In this document: in pieces, positions 53,601 to 60,198 of the stretch
Position numbering within the stretch: the first letter of the stretch is position 1
Layout: each line of letters opens with the position of its first letter
DNA from: Nitrospirota bacterium
Lineage (GTDB): Bacteria > Nitrospirota > Nitrospiria > 2-01-FULL-66-17
DNA length: 64,000 nt
Assembly: GCA_040757335.1 (NCBI GenBank)
Contig: JBFLXB010000001.1
Coordinates: 62,001 to 126,000, forward strand
Direction: 5' to 3'
Notes under the pieces: generated by a model
What the model was told of the DNA's origin: nothing
The model's input: the letters and a program-made list of their open reading frames with translations, nothing else
Database searches by the model: none
Made by a program: the position numbers and the translations under genes

Positions 53601-55546
53601 CGGTGGGCGCCACGTATCATGACCCGAAGACCGGCAAAGAGATCCGGAGCGGTCCCATCGCCGATATTCATTCGACCGACCCGATCGGCTACGGCGTGAA
53701 CGGCAGTTTCCGGGAGATGGTGCAGTATCTGAACGACACGGTGCCGTATACCGCGCAGGTGGTGACCGCGGGCAATCCGCCGGGACAGACGATCCAGGCG
53801 GCCATCGACGCGGGTCAGGCATTGTTCTTCCAGATGCCGTATGACCTGGACCTGGTGTCGGTCCCCATGCTCAACGGCGGGACGCACACCACGGGCGGTG
53901 GGTTCTTCTTCAAGGCCGAGTCGATCGCGAAGCGGCTCAAGAACAACCCGGATGCGTCGAGGGTCTTTTCCACCAAGACGCACGGGATCGACCCGGGGAC
54001 GCCGCTGTTGCGGGCCTACCTGGGGGACACCGTGGTGTTTCGTCTGATGCACGTGATGATGAACGAGTCGCACACCTGGCATCTGGCGGGCCACGCATTC
54101 AGGACCGAGCGGTACGCCGAGAAGTCGGACTTCAAGAACGCGTGGCACGTCGGGATCGCGGAACGGTACGATCTGGTCACAAAGGCCGGGGGGCCGCAGC
54201 AGATGGCCGGCGACTACCTGCACTTCGACGGCCGTCCATCCCATCTGTCGGAAGGCAGTTGGGGCATCTTCCGCGTGCTCGACAAAGAAGTGCCGGATCT
54301 GAAGAAGCTGCCGGGGCGCGAGGAGATTCCGGCCTCCGCGAACTCGGTGTGCCCGTCGGATGCACCGGTCAAGACTTTCAACGTGATCGCGGCGGATCGG
54401 GCCTTGAAGTACAACACCAACGCGCCGGACGTGATCGAGGTGGATTTTGACCGCGTGTTGCAGGTCGCAAACCCGCAGGGCAAGATCTACATGCTCGAAG
54501 GGGAGAAAACGAAGGTGGCGGAGGGCGGTGCTCAGCCCATGCCGCTGACCCTGCACGTCAATGTAGGGGATTGCGTCAAGGTGAACCTGAAGAACGAGAT
54601 GAAGGCCAGCCGGGCGTCGTTCAGCGCCGACATGCTGGCATTCGATCCCAAGGAGTCCCAAGGCGTCAATGTGGGCAACAACCCCGGGGACCAGACCGTG
54701 GGCCCGGGCCAGAGCCGGACCTACACGTACTATGCGCCGCCGCAGTACGGGGAGACCGCTGCGCTGGTGTGGGACTGGGGGAACTTCATCAACAACGTCA
54801 GGGATGGGCTGTTCGGGGCCATCATCGTCGGGCCCAAGGGCTCCAAGTATCGGGATCCCAAGACCGGCGAGGACGTCTCGATGAAGAACGCCTGGCAGGT
54901 TGACGTGATCGTGGATCGGTCGATACCGGCGAATGCCAACCGGTCCGACTTCCGGGATGCCTCGCTCTTCTTCCAAGACGAGGACAACATCATCGGAACC
55001 GCGTTCATGCCGTACATTCAGCAGATCGCGGGACTGACCGGGGTGAACTACCGCGCCGAGCCCTGGACCTATCGGGAGGAGAACGGGTGCGAGCTGGGCA
55101 ACATGTTCACGCCGTGTGTGGCCGCGCAGTCCGATTTGGCCACGCCGACGATCATGGCGCACGCCGGCGACCCGGTTCGGATCCACGTGTTCGGCGCGTT
55201 CAACGAGCAGAACCAGGTGTTCAGTCTCGAAGGGCACGAGTGGCCCCTCAAGCCCAACATGGCAGGGGCCGACCTGATGAGTTCGAGCGAGTTCGGCTCG
55301 TCTCAAAATCTGGACGTGCTCCTGGTCGATGGGGCCGGCGGGCCGTTCCGCCTGCCGGGGGATTACTTGTGGCAAAATCATCGGATGCCCTATACCCAGG
55401 CCGGACAGTGGGGGTATCTGCGGGTACTGCCCGCAGGAGACCGGCGCGTGCTGCCGTTGAACAGCGGCGGACCCGGCGGTCGGACCGCGGAGCTGCCGCA
55501 GTCAGGTGATGCCGTGTCCGTCTCGCTGCTGGGGACGGGGAAGTAA
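50642..55546 (+). CDS. Giant exported multicopper oxidase with three cupredoxin-pair units
   Basis: This encodes 1,634 residues from ATG 50642, with AAGGGGGAG upstream and a signal peptide ending near PTAGWAGED (about 28). Unit 1 (about 190-540) has a complete ligand set: HIH (234/236), HSH (282/284), HSHHPH (436-441) and HCHVAHHYVAGM (513-524), the HCHxxxHxxxxM blue-copper motif. Unit 2 (about 800-1220) keeps HPH (832/834), HDH (966/968) and HTWHLAGH (1144-1151) but lacks the HCH cysteine. Unit 3 (about 1290-1630) has almost none, with WDW in place of an HxH. Each unit contains a DPKTGKE-like linker. Its size exceeds six-domain Mn or Fe oxidases. The substrate is unknown. Confidence 0.88.
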   Translation: MSAKWWKVLVGLAAGAWLWSGGPTAGWAGEDHGSHGSGGAEIVVADAQELPAWQQKFKEQLEREDAAEGRNGTRDQLEAAMKKLMAEIAKGTGDHASHVSQGPYSDAAMAQQMDRSYFLGPAAAGESVTAGGRCPKNVPVKEYDVSAINVEITLNQWLDYHPGYMYVLTENVPKVRAEEKANAEARKAAGYNPGAVSTGLQTDIIQPIVLRGNQGDCVVITLKNELDGEDVGLHIHGSSMIIKATGLAATAANSDATVQPGKSQTFEWYIRPTEQEGSHMLHSHVGREQASLGMIGAFIVEPMGSRYLDPITGKESKSGWQMMIEDPNAPDFREYAIFYHEIGDESFRPLNRQGETIPQRDPNTDAYRPSARALNYRSEPFGINNLAVQEKYFHFEDESMSYSSYTFGDVPTPIPRGYLGDPNKWRLIHGGGEVFHSHHPHGGSIRWLRQPKADGKADFLMTAAQNGPVKYPEVRTTSDRVDVEVIGPSEVLDLQTECGWGLCQQVAADYLFHCHVAHHYVAGMWSYGRGYNTLQTGNYPFGSTDVMPPLQELPDRKGRMKPAVTSDQLVGKTMDWYDKKWNITANKTDFSKPIPDVSIKDWVKMLLPPAGQPGHTADEKGQIVAYDATVWDWTWDGNQALGEAEETGKFASPKYKSPMPGKRPPILFDAKTGKLAYPHFKPHFGKRVPFARHHGPAPWLEPVHVDKATGSVGDEPGGLGVAGGETNQPARPGEQGKWSLCPENAGRKQYTIHFIETPITMNQAIGKQKAVVDQHGTIYVLHEEEKAVRANSDLARPLVYRANVYDCVDVILKSEWEDNNTTNFQMSKINIHPHFMQFDNNASDGVITGFAYEQSVRPFTQMKKAEHKGLPVPMNAVLAENVKAGATSVKIEMPEGATKFHAGTDIMIGMHEVKTSEVRWIKEIKGDTLVFAEPLKHAHKKGEVASVEYVRYRYWVDADLGTVFWHDHALGGTTWPHGAVGGLIVEPVGATYHDPKTGKEIRSGPIADIHSTDPIGYGVNGSFREMVQYLNDTVPYTAQVVTAGNPPGQTIQAAIDAGQALFFQMPYDLDLVSVPMLNGGTHTTGGGFFFKAESIAKRLKNNPDASRVFSTKTHGIDPGTPLLRAYLGDTVVFRLMHVMMNESHTWHLAGHAFRTERYAEKSDFKNAWHVGIAERYDLVTKAGGPQQMAGDYLHFDGRPSHLSEGSWGIFRVLDKEVPDLKKLPGREEIPASANSVCPSDAPVKTFNVIAADRALKYNTNAPDVIEVDFDRVLQVANPQGKIYMLEGEKTKVAEGGAQPMPLTLHVNVGDCVKVNLKNEMKASRASFSADMLAFDPKESQGVNVGNNPGDQTVGPGQSRTYTYYAPPQYGETAALVWDWGNFINNVRDGLFGAIIVGPKGSKYRDPKTGEDVSMKNAWQVDVIVDRSIPANANRSDFRDASLFFQDEDNIIGTAFMPYIQQIAGLTGVNYRAEPWTYREENGCELGNMFTPCVAAQSDLATPTIMAHAGDPVRIHVFGAFNEQNQVFSLEGHEWPLKPNMAGADLMSSSEFGSSQNLDVLLVDGAGGPFRLPGDYLWQNHRMPYTQAGQWGYLRVLPAGDRRVLPLNSGGPGGRTAELPQSGDAVSVSLLGTGK

Positions 55547-55566
55547 GAGGTCTCTGAGTTGAAGGA

Positions 55567-55607
55567 GGTCAAGGGGCGGGGGATTGCAGTTCTCCTGCCC
55601 CTTGACC
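55567..55607. terminator. Long-stem hairpin after the multicopper oxidase gene
   Basis: GGTCAAGGGGC (55567-55577) pairs perfectly with GCCCCTTGACC (55597-55607), giving an 11-bp stem. Further GGGGGA/TCTCCT pairing occurs inside the loop. Only ATTGTT follows, so it is a weak intrinsic terminator or a stability and attenuation element between the oxidase and the first cupredoxin gene. Confidence 0.6.
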
Positions 55608-55627
55608 ATTGTTCAGGAAGGAGAACG

Positions 55628-56563
55628 ATGTCTCGTCTTGTCGTGGCGGTCGCCGTCGGGATCGTTTTGGCGACGGGTGGACCGTCGCCGGTCTCCGCAG
55701 AATCGGTCTATGAAGAAATCGCCGTGAAGAACGGCGGAACCATCAGCGGGAAGATCACCCTGAAGGGGCCGGTCCCTGACCCGCGAGTGTTCCCGTTGGT
55801 GCTCTATCCCTTTGGGCCGTTCTGCAAGAAAATCTCGGACGGCAAAGGCCACATCCTGGTCGATGAGTTCATCGTGTCGCCGGACCGGGGGATGCAGGAC
55901 ACGATCGTGGCGGTGCAGCAGGTCAAGCGGGGAAAACCGTTTCCTCTGATCAAACAGGAACTGGAAGCGGTGGACTGCATGTTCCATCCCGCCGAGACCG
56001 CGGAGGACGAGCTGTTTGCGATCGATGCCCAGGGCAAGCTGCACCACGAACATCCCTTGGTCATGGTCCTGAGAAATCACCAACCGATCTGGGTGGTCAA
56101 CCGCGATCCGATCATTCACAACGGGCAAGTCTTCCAAAATGAGAAGGGCAACATCATTCTCAACTTTCCGCTCCCGATCGCCGAGGAGCCGCGCGGCGGC
56201 ATGCTCCACTTCGACGACGGGAAGCGCATTTCACAAATGATTTGCGGGATGCACGAATTCATGCAGGCGTGGGGGTTTGTGGTGGACAATCCCTACTACG
56301 CGAGAACCAAGAAAGACGGGAAGTTCGCGATCGACAATCTTCCACCCGGCACGTATCGTGTGGCGGCGTGGCATCCGCATCTCCCGATCGTCGAACAAGA
56401 CATCACGGTGCCGGCCAACGGCACGGCATCGTTCAACGTGGAATTCGACGGCGCGCAGGTCGTGCGTCCCGCGTACGAGAGCCAGGAACGATTCCGGATC
56501 GGACCCGAGGCGCTTCCTCATCAACATCTCGAAGAGTGTAGCCCGCCGTACTGCGAGGACTAG
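55628..56563 (+). CDS. Exported cupredoxin/carboxypeptidase-regulatory-like protein 1
   Basis: This encodes 311 residues. ATG 55628 has AAGGAGA upstream. A signal peptide ends near PVSAES (about 24). The cupredoxin-like part has His164 (PIIHNGQV) and Cys206-x2-His209-x2-Met212 (MICGMHEFMQAWG). This is the short amicyanin-type type 1 copper loop. It is followed by a carboxypeptidase-regulatory-like beta domain (KFAIDNLPPGTYRVAAWHPH). An insert with HHEHP near residue 140 and the His/Cys-rich tail PHQHLEECSPPYCED are special to this copy. It probably takes or gives electrons to the upstream oxidase. Repeat copy D follows its TAG. Confidence 0.78.
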   Translation: MSRLVVAVAVGIVLATGGPSPVSAESVYEEIAVKNGGTISGKITLKGPVPDPRVFPLVLYPFGPFCKKISDGKGHILVDEFIVSPDRGMQDTIVAVQQVKRGKPFPLIKQELEAVDCMFHPAETAEDELFAIDAQGKLHHEHPLVMVLRNHQPIWVVNRDPIIHNGQVFQNEKGNIILNFPLPIAEEPRGGMLHFDDGKRISQMICGMHEFMQAWGFVVDNPYYARTKKDGKFAIDNLPPGTYRVAAWHPHLPIVEQDITVPANGTASFNVEFDGAQVVRPAYESQERFRIGPEALPHQHLEECSPPYCED

Positions 56564-56688
56564 GAGCCTGTCCATGAGCGGCCATCTGCGGCGTTGTCAG
56601 TTGCCTTTGCGTGCTCACGTACGACCCAGTACGCTCCGCGCGCAAAGGCTTCTTCCGCCTTGCATCTGGCCACTCCTGAACAGGCTCC
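56564..56688. repeat. Palindromic dispersed element, copy D
   Basis: GAGCCTGTCC begins directly after TAG 56561-56563 of cupredoxin 1, and AACAGGCTCC ends 17 bases before the ATG of cupredoxin 2. Core CACGTACGACCCAGTACGC. It fills the spacer between the two paralogous genes. Confidence 0.8.
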
Positions 56689-56705
56689 GACATCGAAATA
56701 CTTGG

Positions 56706-57590
56706 ATGCCTTCACGGCGTATGCCTTCGCTGGGGCTTATCGCGTGGGTGATCGTTGCTGGAGTTTGTGGCGTTCTTTTCGGAGTGAGAGCCGTGGGTTG
56801 GGCGTATGAAGAGGTCACGGTGACCTCGGGGGGCACGTTGAGGGGGAAGGTTTCATTGGCCGGAGCGGTTCCGCCCAGCCGGATTTTCCACATGGTGTTC
56901 TCCCCGAATATCACATTCTGTACCAGGATTTCCGATGGCAAAGGCAACCGGTTGCTCAAGGAGTTCGTGGTCGCTCAAGACGGCGGATTCCAGAATGTGG
57001 TCGTGGCCGTGGTGGGGGTGGAAAAGGGCAAACGATTCGATTACACGCCGGAGATCAGCCTTGAAAACTGCCGTGTCGGCCCGTTCGTCACGCCCGTTCG
57101 CAACCACCACCCCGTTGTGATCGTGAACAAAGACCCGGTGGTACACGATGTCCAGGCCTATACGATCAAGGATCCGTATGCGTTTGGAATGTTCAATAAG
57201 CCCATGCTTCCGGAGAGTACGGCCTCAAAAAAGATCGTCTTCAGAAAGGACCACTATCTCTTCAAGACCCAGTGCGGGGTGCACGACTTCATGCAGTCGT
57301 GGGGCATGGCCGTGGGCAACCCCTATTTTGCGGTCACCGGCCCGGACGGCACGTTTACGATTTCGGATCTCCCGCCGGGAACCTATGATGTCGTGGCCTG
57401 GCATCCCCATATGCGGGTGAGAGCGAAACAGGTCACGGTTGCGGCCAACGGCGAAGCGGACCTGAGCTTTGAGTTCGACTCGTCCGAAGTGGACATTCCG
57501 TTGCACGATCTGCAGACCGGCTACCGCCTCCAACCCGCGCTGGATCTCATCCCGCTGGAGCCGCCTTCGGTCGAGCTCCAGGGACCCTAA
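56706..57590 (+). CDS. Exported cupredoxin/carboxypeptidase-regulatory-like protein 2
   Basis: This encodes 294 residues from ATG 56706; ATG 56721 is also possible. The signal sequence is SLGLIAWVIVAGVCGVLFGV, with a cleavage site near GWAYE. Ligands His147 (VVHDVQA) and Cys190-x2-His193-x2-Met196 (TQCGVHDFMQSWG) are present, followed by TFTISDLPPGTYDVVAWHPH. It is a paralogue of the proteins at 55628 and 58192. It lacks the His/Cys tail of copy 1 and has a Phe/Met-rich stretch (YAFGMFNKPMLPES) before the copper loop. Ribosome binding is unclear because repeat D lies just upstream. Confidence 0.76.
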   Translation: MPSRRMPSLGLIAWVIVAGVCGVLFGVRAVGWAYEEVTVTSGGTLRGKVSLAGAVPPSRIFHMVFSPNITFCTRISDGKGNRLLKEFVVAQDGGFQNVVVAVVGVEKGKRFDYTPEISLENCRVGPFVTPVRNHHPVVIVNKDPVVHDVQAYTIKDPYAFGMFNKPMLPESTASKKIVFRKDHYLFKTQCGVHDFMQSWGMAVGNPYFAVTGPDGTFTISDLPPGTYDVVAWHPHMRVRAKQVTVAANGEADLSFEFDSSEVDIPLHDLQTGYRLQPALDLIPLEPPSVELQGP

Positions 57591-57637
57591 AGCACCCATC
57601 GGGCGCTGTCGTCGGCGAATCGTGAACGGGTAGGGCA

Positions 57638-57667
57638 TTGACCAAGAGGCCGCGGGCTGGGTATTCT
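57638..57667 (+). promoter_or_regulatory. Possible sigma70 promoter of the MarR-cupredoxin 3 operon
   Basis: TTGACC (57638-57643) and TATTCT (57662-57667) are separated by 18 bases, about 45 bases before the MarR start. It fits the consensus moderately well. Confidence 0.5.
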
Positions 57668-57675
57668 ATGGGCGA

Positions 57676-57697
57676 GATATTTTGAACACCAAACATC
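57676..57697. promoter_or_regulatory. Candidate MarR operator
   Basis: GATATTTTG-AACAC-CAAACATC is an imperfect palindrome located between the proposed -10 box and the MarR start codon. That position and the AT-rich dyad suit autorepression by a MarR dimer. Confidence 0.4.
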
Positions 57698-57710
57698 GGC
57701 GCTTCTTCGG

Positions 57711-58187
57711 ATGATCGGCATGGCCCAGAAACGAGACATTGCCGACATCATGCAGTCCTTGCGGCGGATCTTTAAGGCGATCCAGCAGTACTCCGAAGAC
57801 GTGTTTAAGGAGTTCGGGGTGACCGGCCCGCAGCTCTGGGCCTTGCGGACGATCTACACGCAGGGCCCGCTCTCGATGGGCGAGTTGAGCCGGAGCATGT
57901 ACCTGCACATCAGTACGGCCTCGGGCGTCGTGGATCGGTTGGAGCGCAGGGGGTACGTGGAGCGCAACCGAGAGGACTCGGACCGGCGCGTGGTCAAGAT
58001 CAGCCTCACGTCCGCGGGGAAACGGCTGGTGCAACGGGGTCCGGAGGCGGCTCAAGGGAAGTTGCTGCATGGGCTTGAAAGTCTGTCGTCGGCTGAGGTC
58101 CGAGTCATCCGTTCATCGCTGGAACGCGTGGTTCGGTTGATGGAGATTCAGGATATGAGAGCAACCTTCTTTTTTAGCGAGGAGTAA
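57711..58187 (+). CDS. MarR-family transcriptional regulator
   Basis: This encodes 158 residues from ATG 57711; ATG 57720 is equally possible. A winged helix is clear: LWALRTIYTQGPLSMGELSR, then MYLHISTASGVVDRLERRGYVERNR and DSDRRVVKISLTSAGKRLV, the MarR wing with its DxRxxxxxLT motif. N- and C-terminal helices would form the dimer. It is four bases from the cupredoxin 3 gene and separated from it by GAGGAG, so they are one transcript. I infer that it controls part of the copper region. The inducer is unknown; no clear metal or thiol sensor pattern is seen. Confidence 0.88.
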   Translation: MIGMAQKRDIADIMQSLRRIFKAIQQYSEDVFKEFGVTGPQLWALRTIYTQGPLSMGELSRSMYLHISTASGVVDRLERRGYVERNREDSDRRVVKISLTSAGKRLVQRGPEAAQGKLLHGLESLSSAEVRVIRSSLERVVRLMEIQDMRATFFFSEE

Positions 58188-58191
58188 TGGC

Positions 58192-59028
58192 ATGACGAAC
58201 GGTGCGGTGAATCGTGCGGTTACGGTGACGGTGGGTGTCGCGCTACTGGCGACCCTCGGGTTCGGTGAGGCGCCACCGGCCCTTGCCTACGAGGAAGTCC
58301 AGGTTCAGAACGCGGGAACGTTGACGGGGAAGGCATGGTTGGACGGACCGATTCCTGAGCCGCGCGTTTTTCCGGTTGCGCTCTATCCCTTCGGGCCGTT
58401 CTGCAACAAGAATGAGCGCATTGCGGACGGCAAGGGAAACATCCTGGTCCAAGAGTTCGAAGTAGGCGCCGAGCATGGATTAAAGGACGTGGTGGTGGCG
58501 GTGCAGAGGGTGAAGCGAGGGAAGCCGTTCCCTCCCATCGTGGCTGAAATCGTGTCGCGAGATTGCGAGTTCATCCCGTTTGTGAGCGTCGTCCGGAACC
58601 ACGGACAGTTCAGGATGACGAACGAGGACCCCGTCATTCACAATGCGCAACTCTACCAAAGCGAGAAGGGGAATCTGCGGTTGACGGTGCCGAATCCGCC
58701 GAATTCGGCGGGGATGTTCCCCATCGAGTTCGAAAGGAAATACCGAATCTACCAAATGATCTGCGGAATGCACGAGTTCATGCAGACCTGGGGTTACGCG
58801 GTGGACAATCCGTACTATGCGCTCACGGACGAGAACGGCGCATTTACGATCGACGGCCTGCCTCCGGGCACCTACACCGTCACGGCGTGGCGGCCGCACT
58901 TTCCCCCAATGGAACGACGGGTGACCATCGCGTCCTCGGGGACGGAGCGCATCGAGTTTTCGTTCGATGCAGCGCTCGTGAAGCGACCCCTGTATGAAAC
59001 GCAGGAGCGCTTCCGGATTCAGCGTTGA
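58192..59028 (+). CDS. Exported cupredoxin/carboxypeptidase-regulatory-like protein 3
   Basis: This encodes 278 residues with GAGGAG upstream of ATG 58192. A signal peptide ends near PALAYE (about 32). His150 (VIHNAQL) and Cys191-x2-His194-x2-Met197 (MICGMHEFMQTWG) form the predicted blue-copper site. FTIDGLPPGTYTVTAWRPHF begins the second domain. FPVALYPFGPFCNKNERIAD is shared with copy 1, so copies 1 and 3 are the closest pair. It lacks the inserted HHEHP loop and the His/Cys tail. A MarR gene is directly upstream. Confidence 0.78.
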   Translation: MTNGAVNRAVTVTVGVALLATLGFGEAPPALAYEEVQVQNAGTLTGKAWLDGPIPEPRVFPVALYPFGPFCNKNERIADGKGNILVQEFEVGAEHGLKDVVVAVQRVKRGKPFPPIVAEIVSRDCEFIPFVSVVRNHGQFRMTNEDPVIHNAQLYQSEKGNLRLTVPNPPNSAGMFPIEFERKYRIYQMICGMHEFMQTWGYAVDNPYYALTDENGAFTIDGLPPGTYTVTAWRPHFPPMERRVTIASSGTERIEFSFDAALVKRPLYETQERFRIQR

Positions 59029-59078
59029 CGCTTGACCTGGGCTCGGCGGCGGGGAATCTGCTGCCCGACGGCGTCTGA

Positions 59079-60095
59079 TTACGAGCCGGGGAGCTTTTCC
59101 GCGTCCCTCATGAGTCCGGCGACGAGGGACGCCGCCTCGCGCTCGAGAACCGCTTCAGTCGCGGACGCGGTCCCAATGCCTTGGATCTGTTTGCGTAGAG
59201 CATCCAACCGGCGTTCATGCTCGGCCGCCCTGGCCTTTCCAAGCACTTCCGCGATCGCGTCTCGGAGGCCGGACTCGTTGTACAGTCTCGACTGAACACT
59301 CATCACTCTCGACGTTGCCGCGGTGATGCTCCCGTTCTTCCAATGACCGATGGCGCGATCCAGTTCGGTGCGGACCTGTTCCACCACTGAGATCCAGTCC
59401 CGATCCGTGGTTTCGGTGAGATCGGTTCCAGCCGGAGCCTTCGCTGTGAACCGGAGATCAACGACCTGTCTTCCCATGTCCAAGTCCATATCCACCGCTC
59501 CTCGATCCCGTTCCTCGGCGGTCAGTCGAGGATGCCAGGCTTCGAGTCGGTAATGGCCGGGCGGCACGTTCGGGATTTCGAACCGTCCGAGCTTGTCAGC
59601 CACGGCGAAATAGGGCGACGGGGCGACGATGATCAGTCCCCGCATGCTCTGGTGGGTGCGGCACCGGATGGGCACGGCCCCGGGGTTCTTCAGGGTCACC
59701 TCCTTGACCGTGCCGGGAAGATGCGCGCCGGTGTCAAAGCGATTTTCAGCGGCACGTGAGTGGATGTTGTGGATCTCGTCGTCATGATTCTCGAATCGAA
59801 TCGTCGCCCCTGCGGGAACGACGAGGAAATCCGGCTCGAACCGGAGCTTCTCCTGCCGAATCGTGTGTGGAGCGGACGAGGGGGCAAAGGAGAGGCCAGG
59901 CGGCGGCTGAAGGAACACCACGGCGCCGTCGGCCGGTTCCGAATTGAACAGGACGCGGCCGGTCACCCCATTGCCGGTCGTTCCACCGGCAGTGTGGGGG
60001 AAGAACGAGATGGACAACTGGAGGACCGCGAGACAGGCCGCAAGGTCGCGACACGGCTTCGCGACCTGCCACCGATCCGTTCCGGAATTCCTCAC
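59079..60095 (-). CDS. Exported cupredoxin/carboxypeptidase-regulatory-like protein 4 (divergent)
   Basis: This encodes 338 residues. GTG 60095 is the only start that leaves the signal sequence (LAACLAVLQLSISFFPHTAG) intact. There is an N-terminal copper domain: FENHDDEIHNIHS (His104, His109) and IRCRTHQSM (Cys145-x2-His148-x2-Met151). The second domain carries GRFEIPNVPPGHYRLEAWHP. The C-terminal 110 residues are a helical region (RTELDRAIGHWKNGSI and AEHERRLDALRKQIQGIG) absent from copies 1-3. No Shine-Dalgarno is present; a promoter ends seven bases upstream, so translation may be leaderless. It converges with copy 3. Confidence 0.75.
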   Translation of the reverse strand: MRNSGTDRWQVAKPCRDLAACLAVLQLSISFFPHTAGGTTGNGVTGRVLFNSEPADGAVVFLQPPPGLSFAPSSAPHTIRQEKLRFEPDFLVVPAGATIRFENHDDEIHNIHSRAAENRFDTGAHLPGTVKEVTLKNPGAVPIRCRTHQSMRGLIIVAPSPYFAVADKLGRFEIPNVPPGHYRLEAWHPRLTAEERDRGAVDMDLDMGRQVVDLRFTAKAPAGTDLTETTDRDWISVVEQVRTELDRAIGHWKNGSITAATSRVMSVQSRLYNESGLRDAIAEVLGKARAAEHERRLDALRKQIQGIGTASATEAVLEREAASLVAGLMRDAEKLPGS

Positions 60096-60101
60096 GCCGC
60101 G

Positions 60102-60131
60102 ATCATAACAAGACGCGCGCGAGAGCGACAA
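60102..60131 (-). promoter_or_regulatory. Promoter for leaderless cupredoxin 4 transcript
   Basis: On the minus strand TTGTCG (60131-60126) and TATGAT (60107-60102) lie 18 bases apart. Only six bases (CGCGGC) separate the -10 box from the GTG at 60095, so the transcript would begin at or next to the start codon. Confidence 0.6.
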
Positions 60132-60154
60132 GATGCTGGTTGTGTTTGAGACGG

Positions 60155-60176
60155 CGCGGATGATAACGTATCCGCG
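60155..60176. promoter_or_regulatory. Inverted repeat upstream of TPR gene
   Basis: CGCGGAT (60155-60161) and ATCCGCG (60170-60176) form a perfect 7-bp dyad with an 8-base gap, between the two divergent genes and 22 bases before the GTG of the TPR gene. It could be an operator or a leader hairpin. Confidence 0.35.
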
Positions 60177-60198
60177 TCTTGGGAAGGAGTGAACCCCC

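Noticed and set aside
52739-55381. An 880-codon open frame on the minus strand opposite the multicopper oxidase
   Set aside because: It is a GC-driven shadow: its product is His/Arg/Val-rich without motifs, while the plus strand has clear copper-binding motifs and a signal peptide.
50642-55546. A copper nitrite reductase
   Set aside because: The complete unit has the HCHxxxHxxxxM oxidase motif with type 3 histidines; nitrite reductases lack the type 3 pair.
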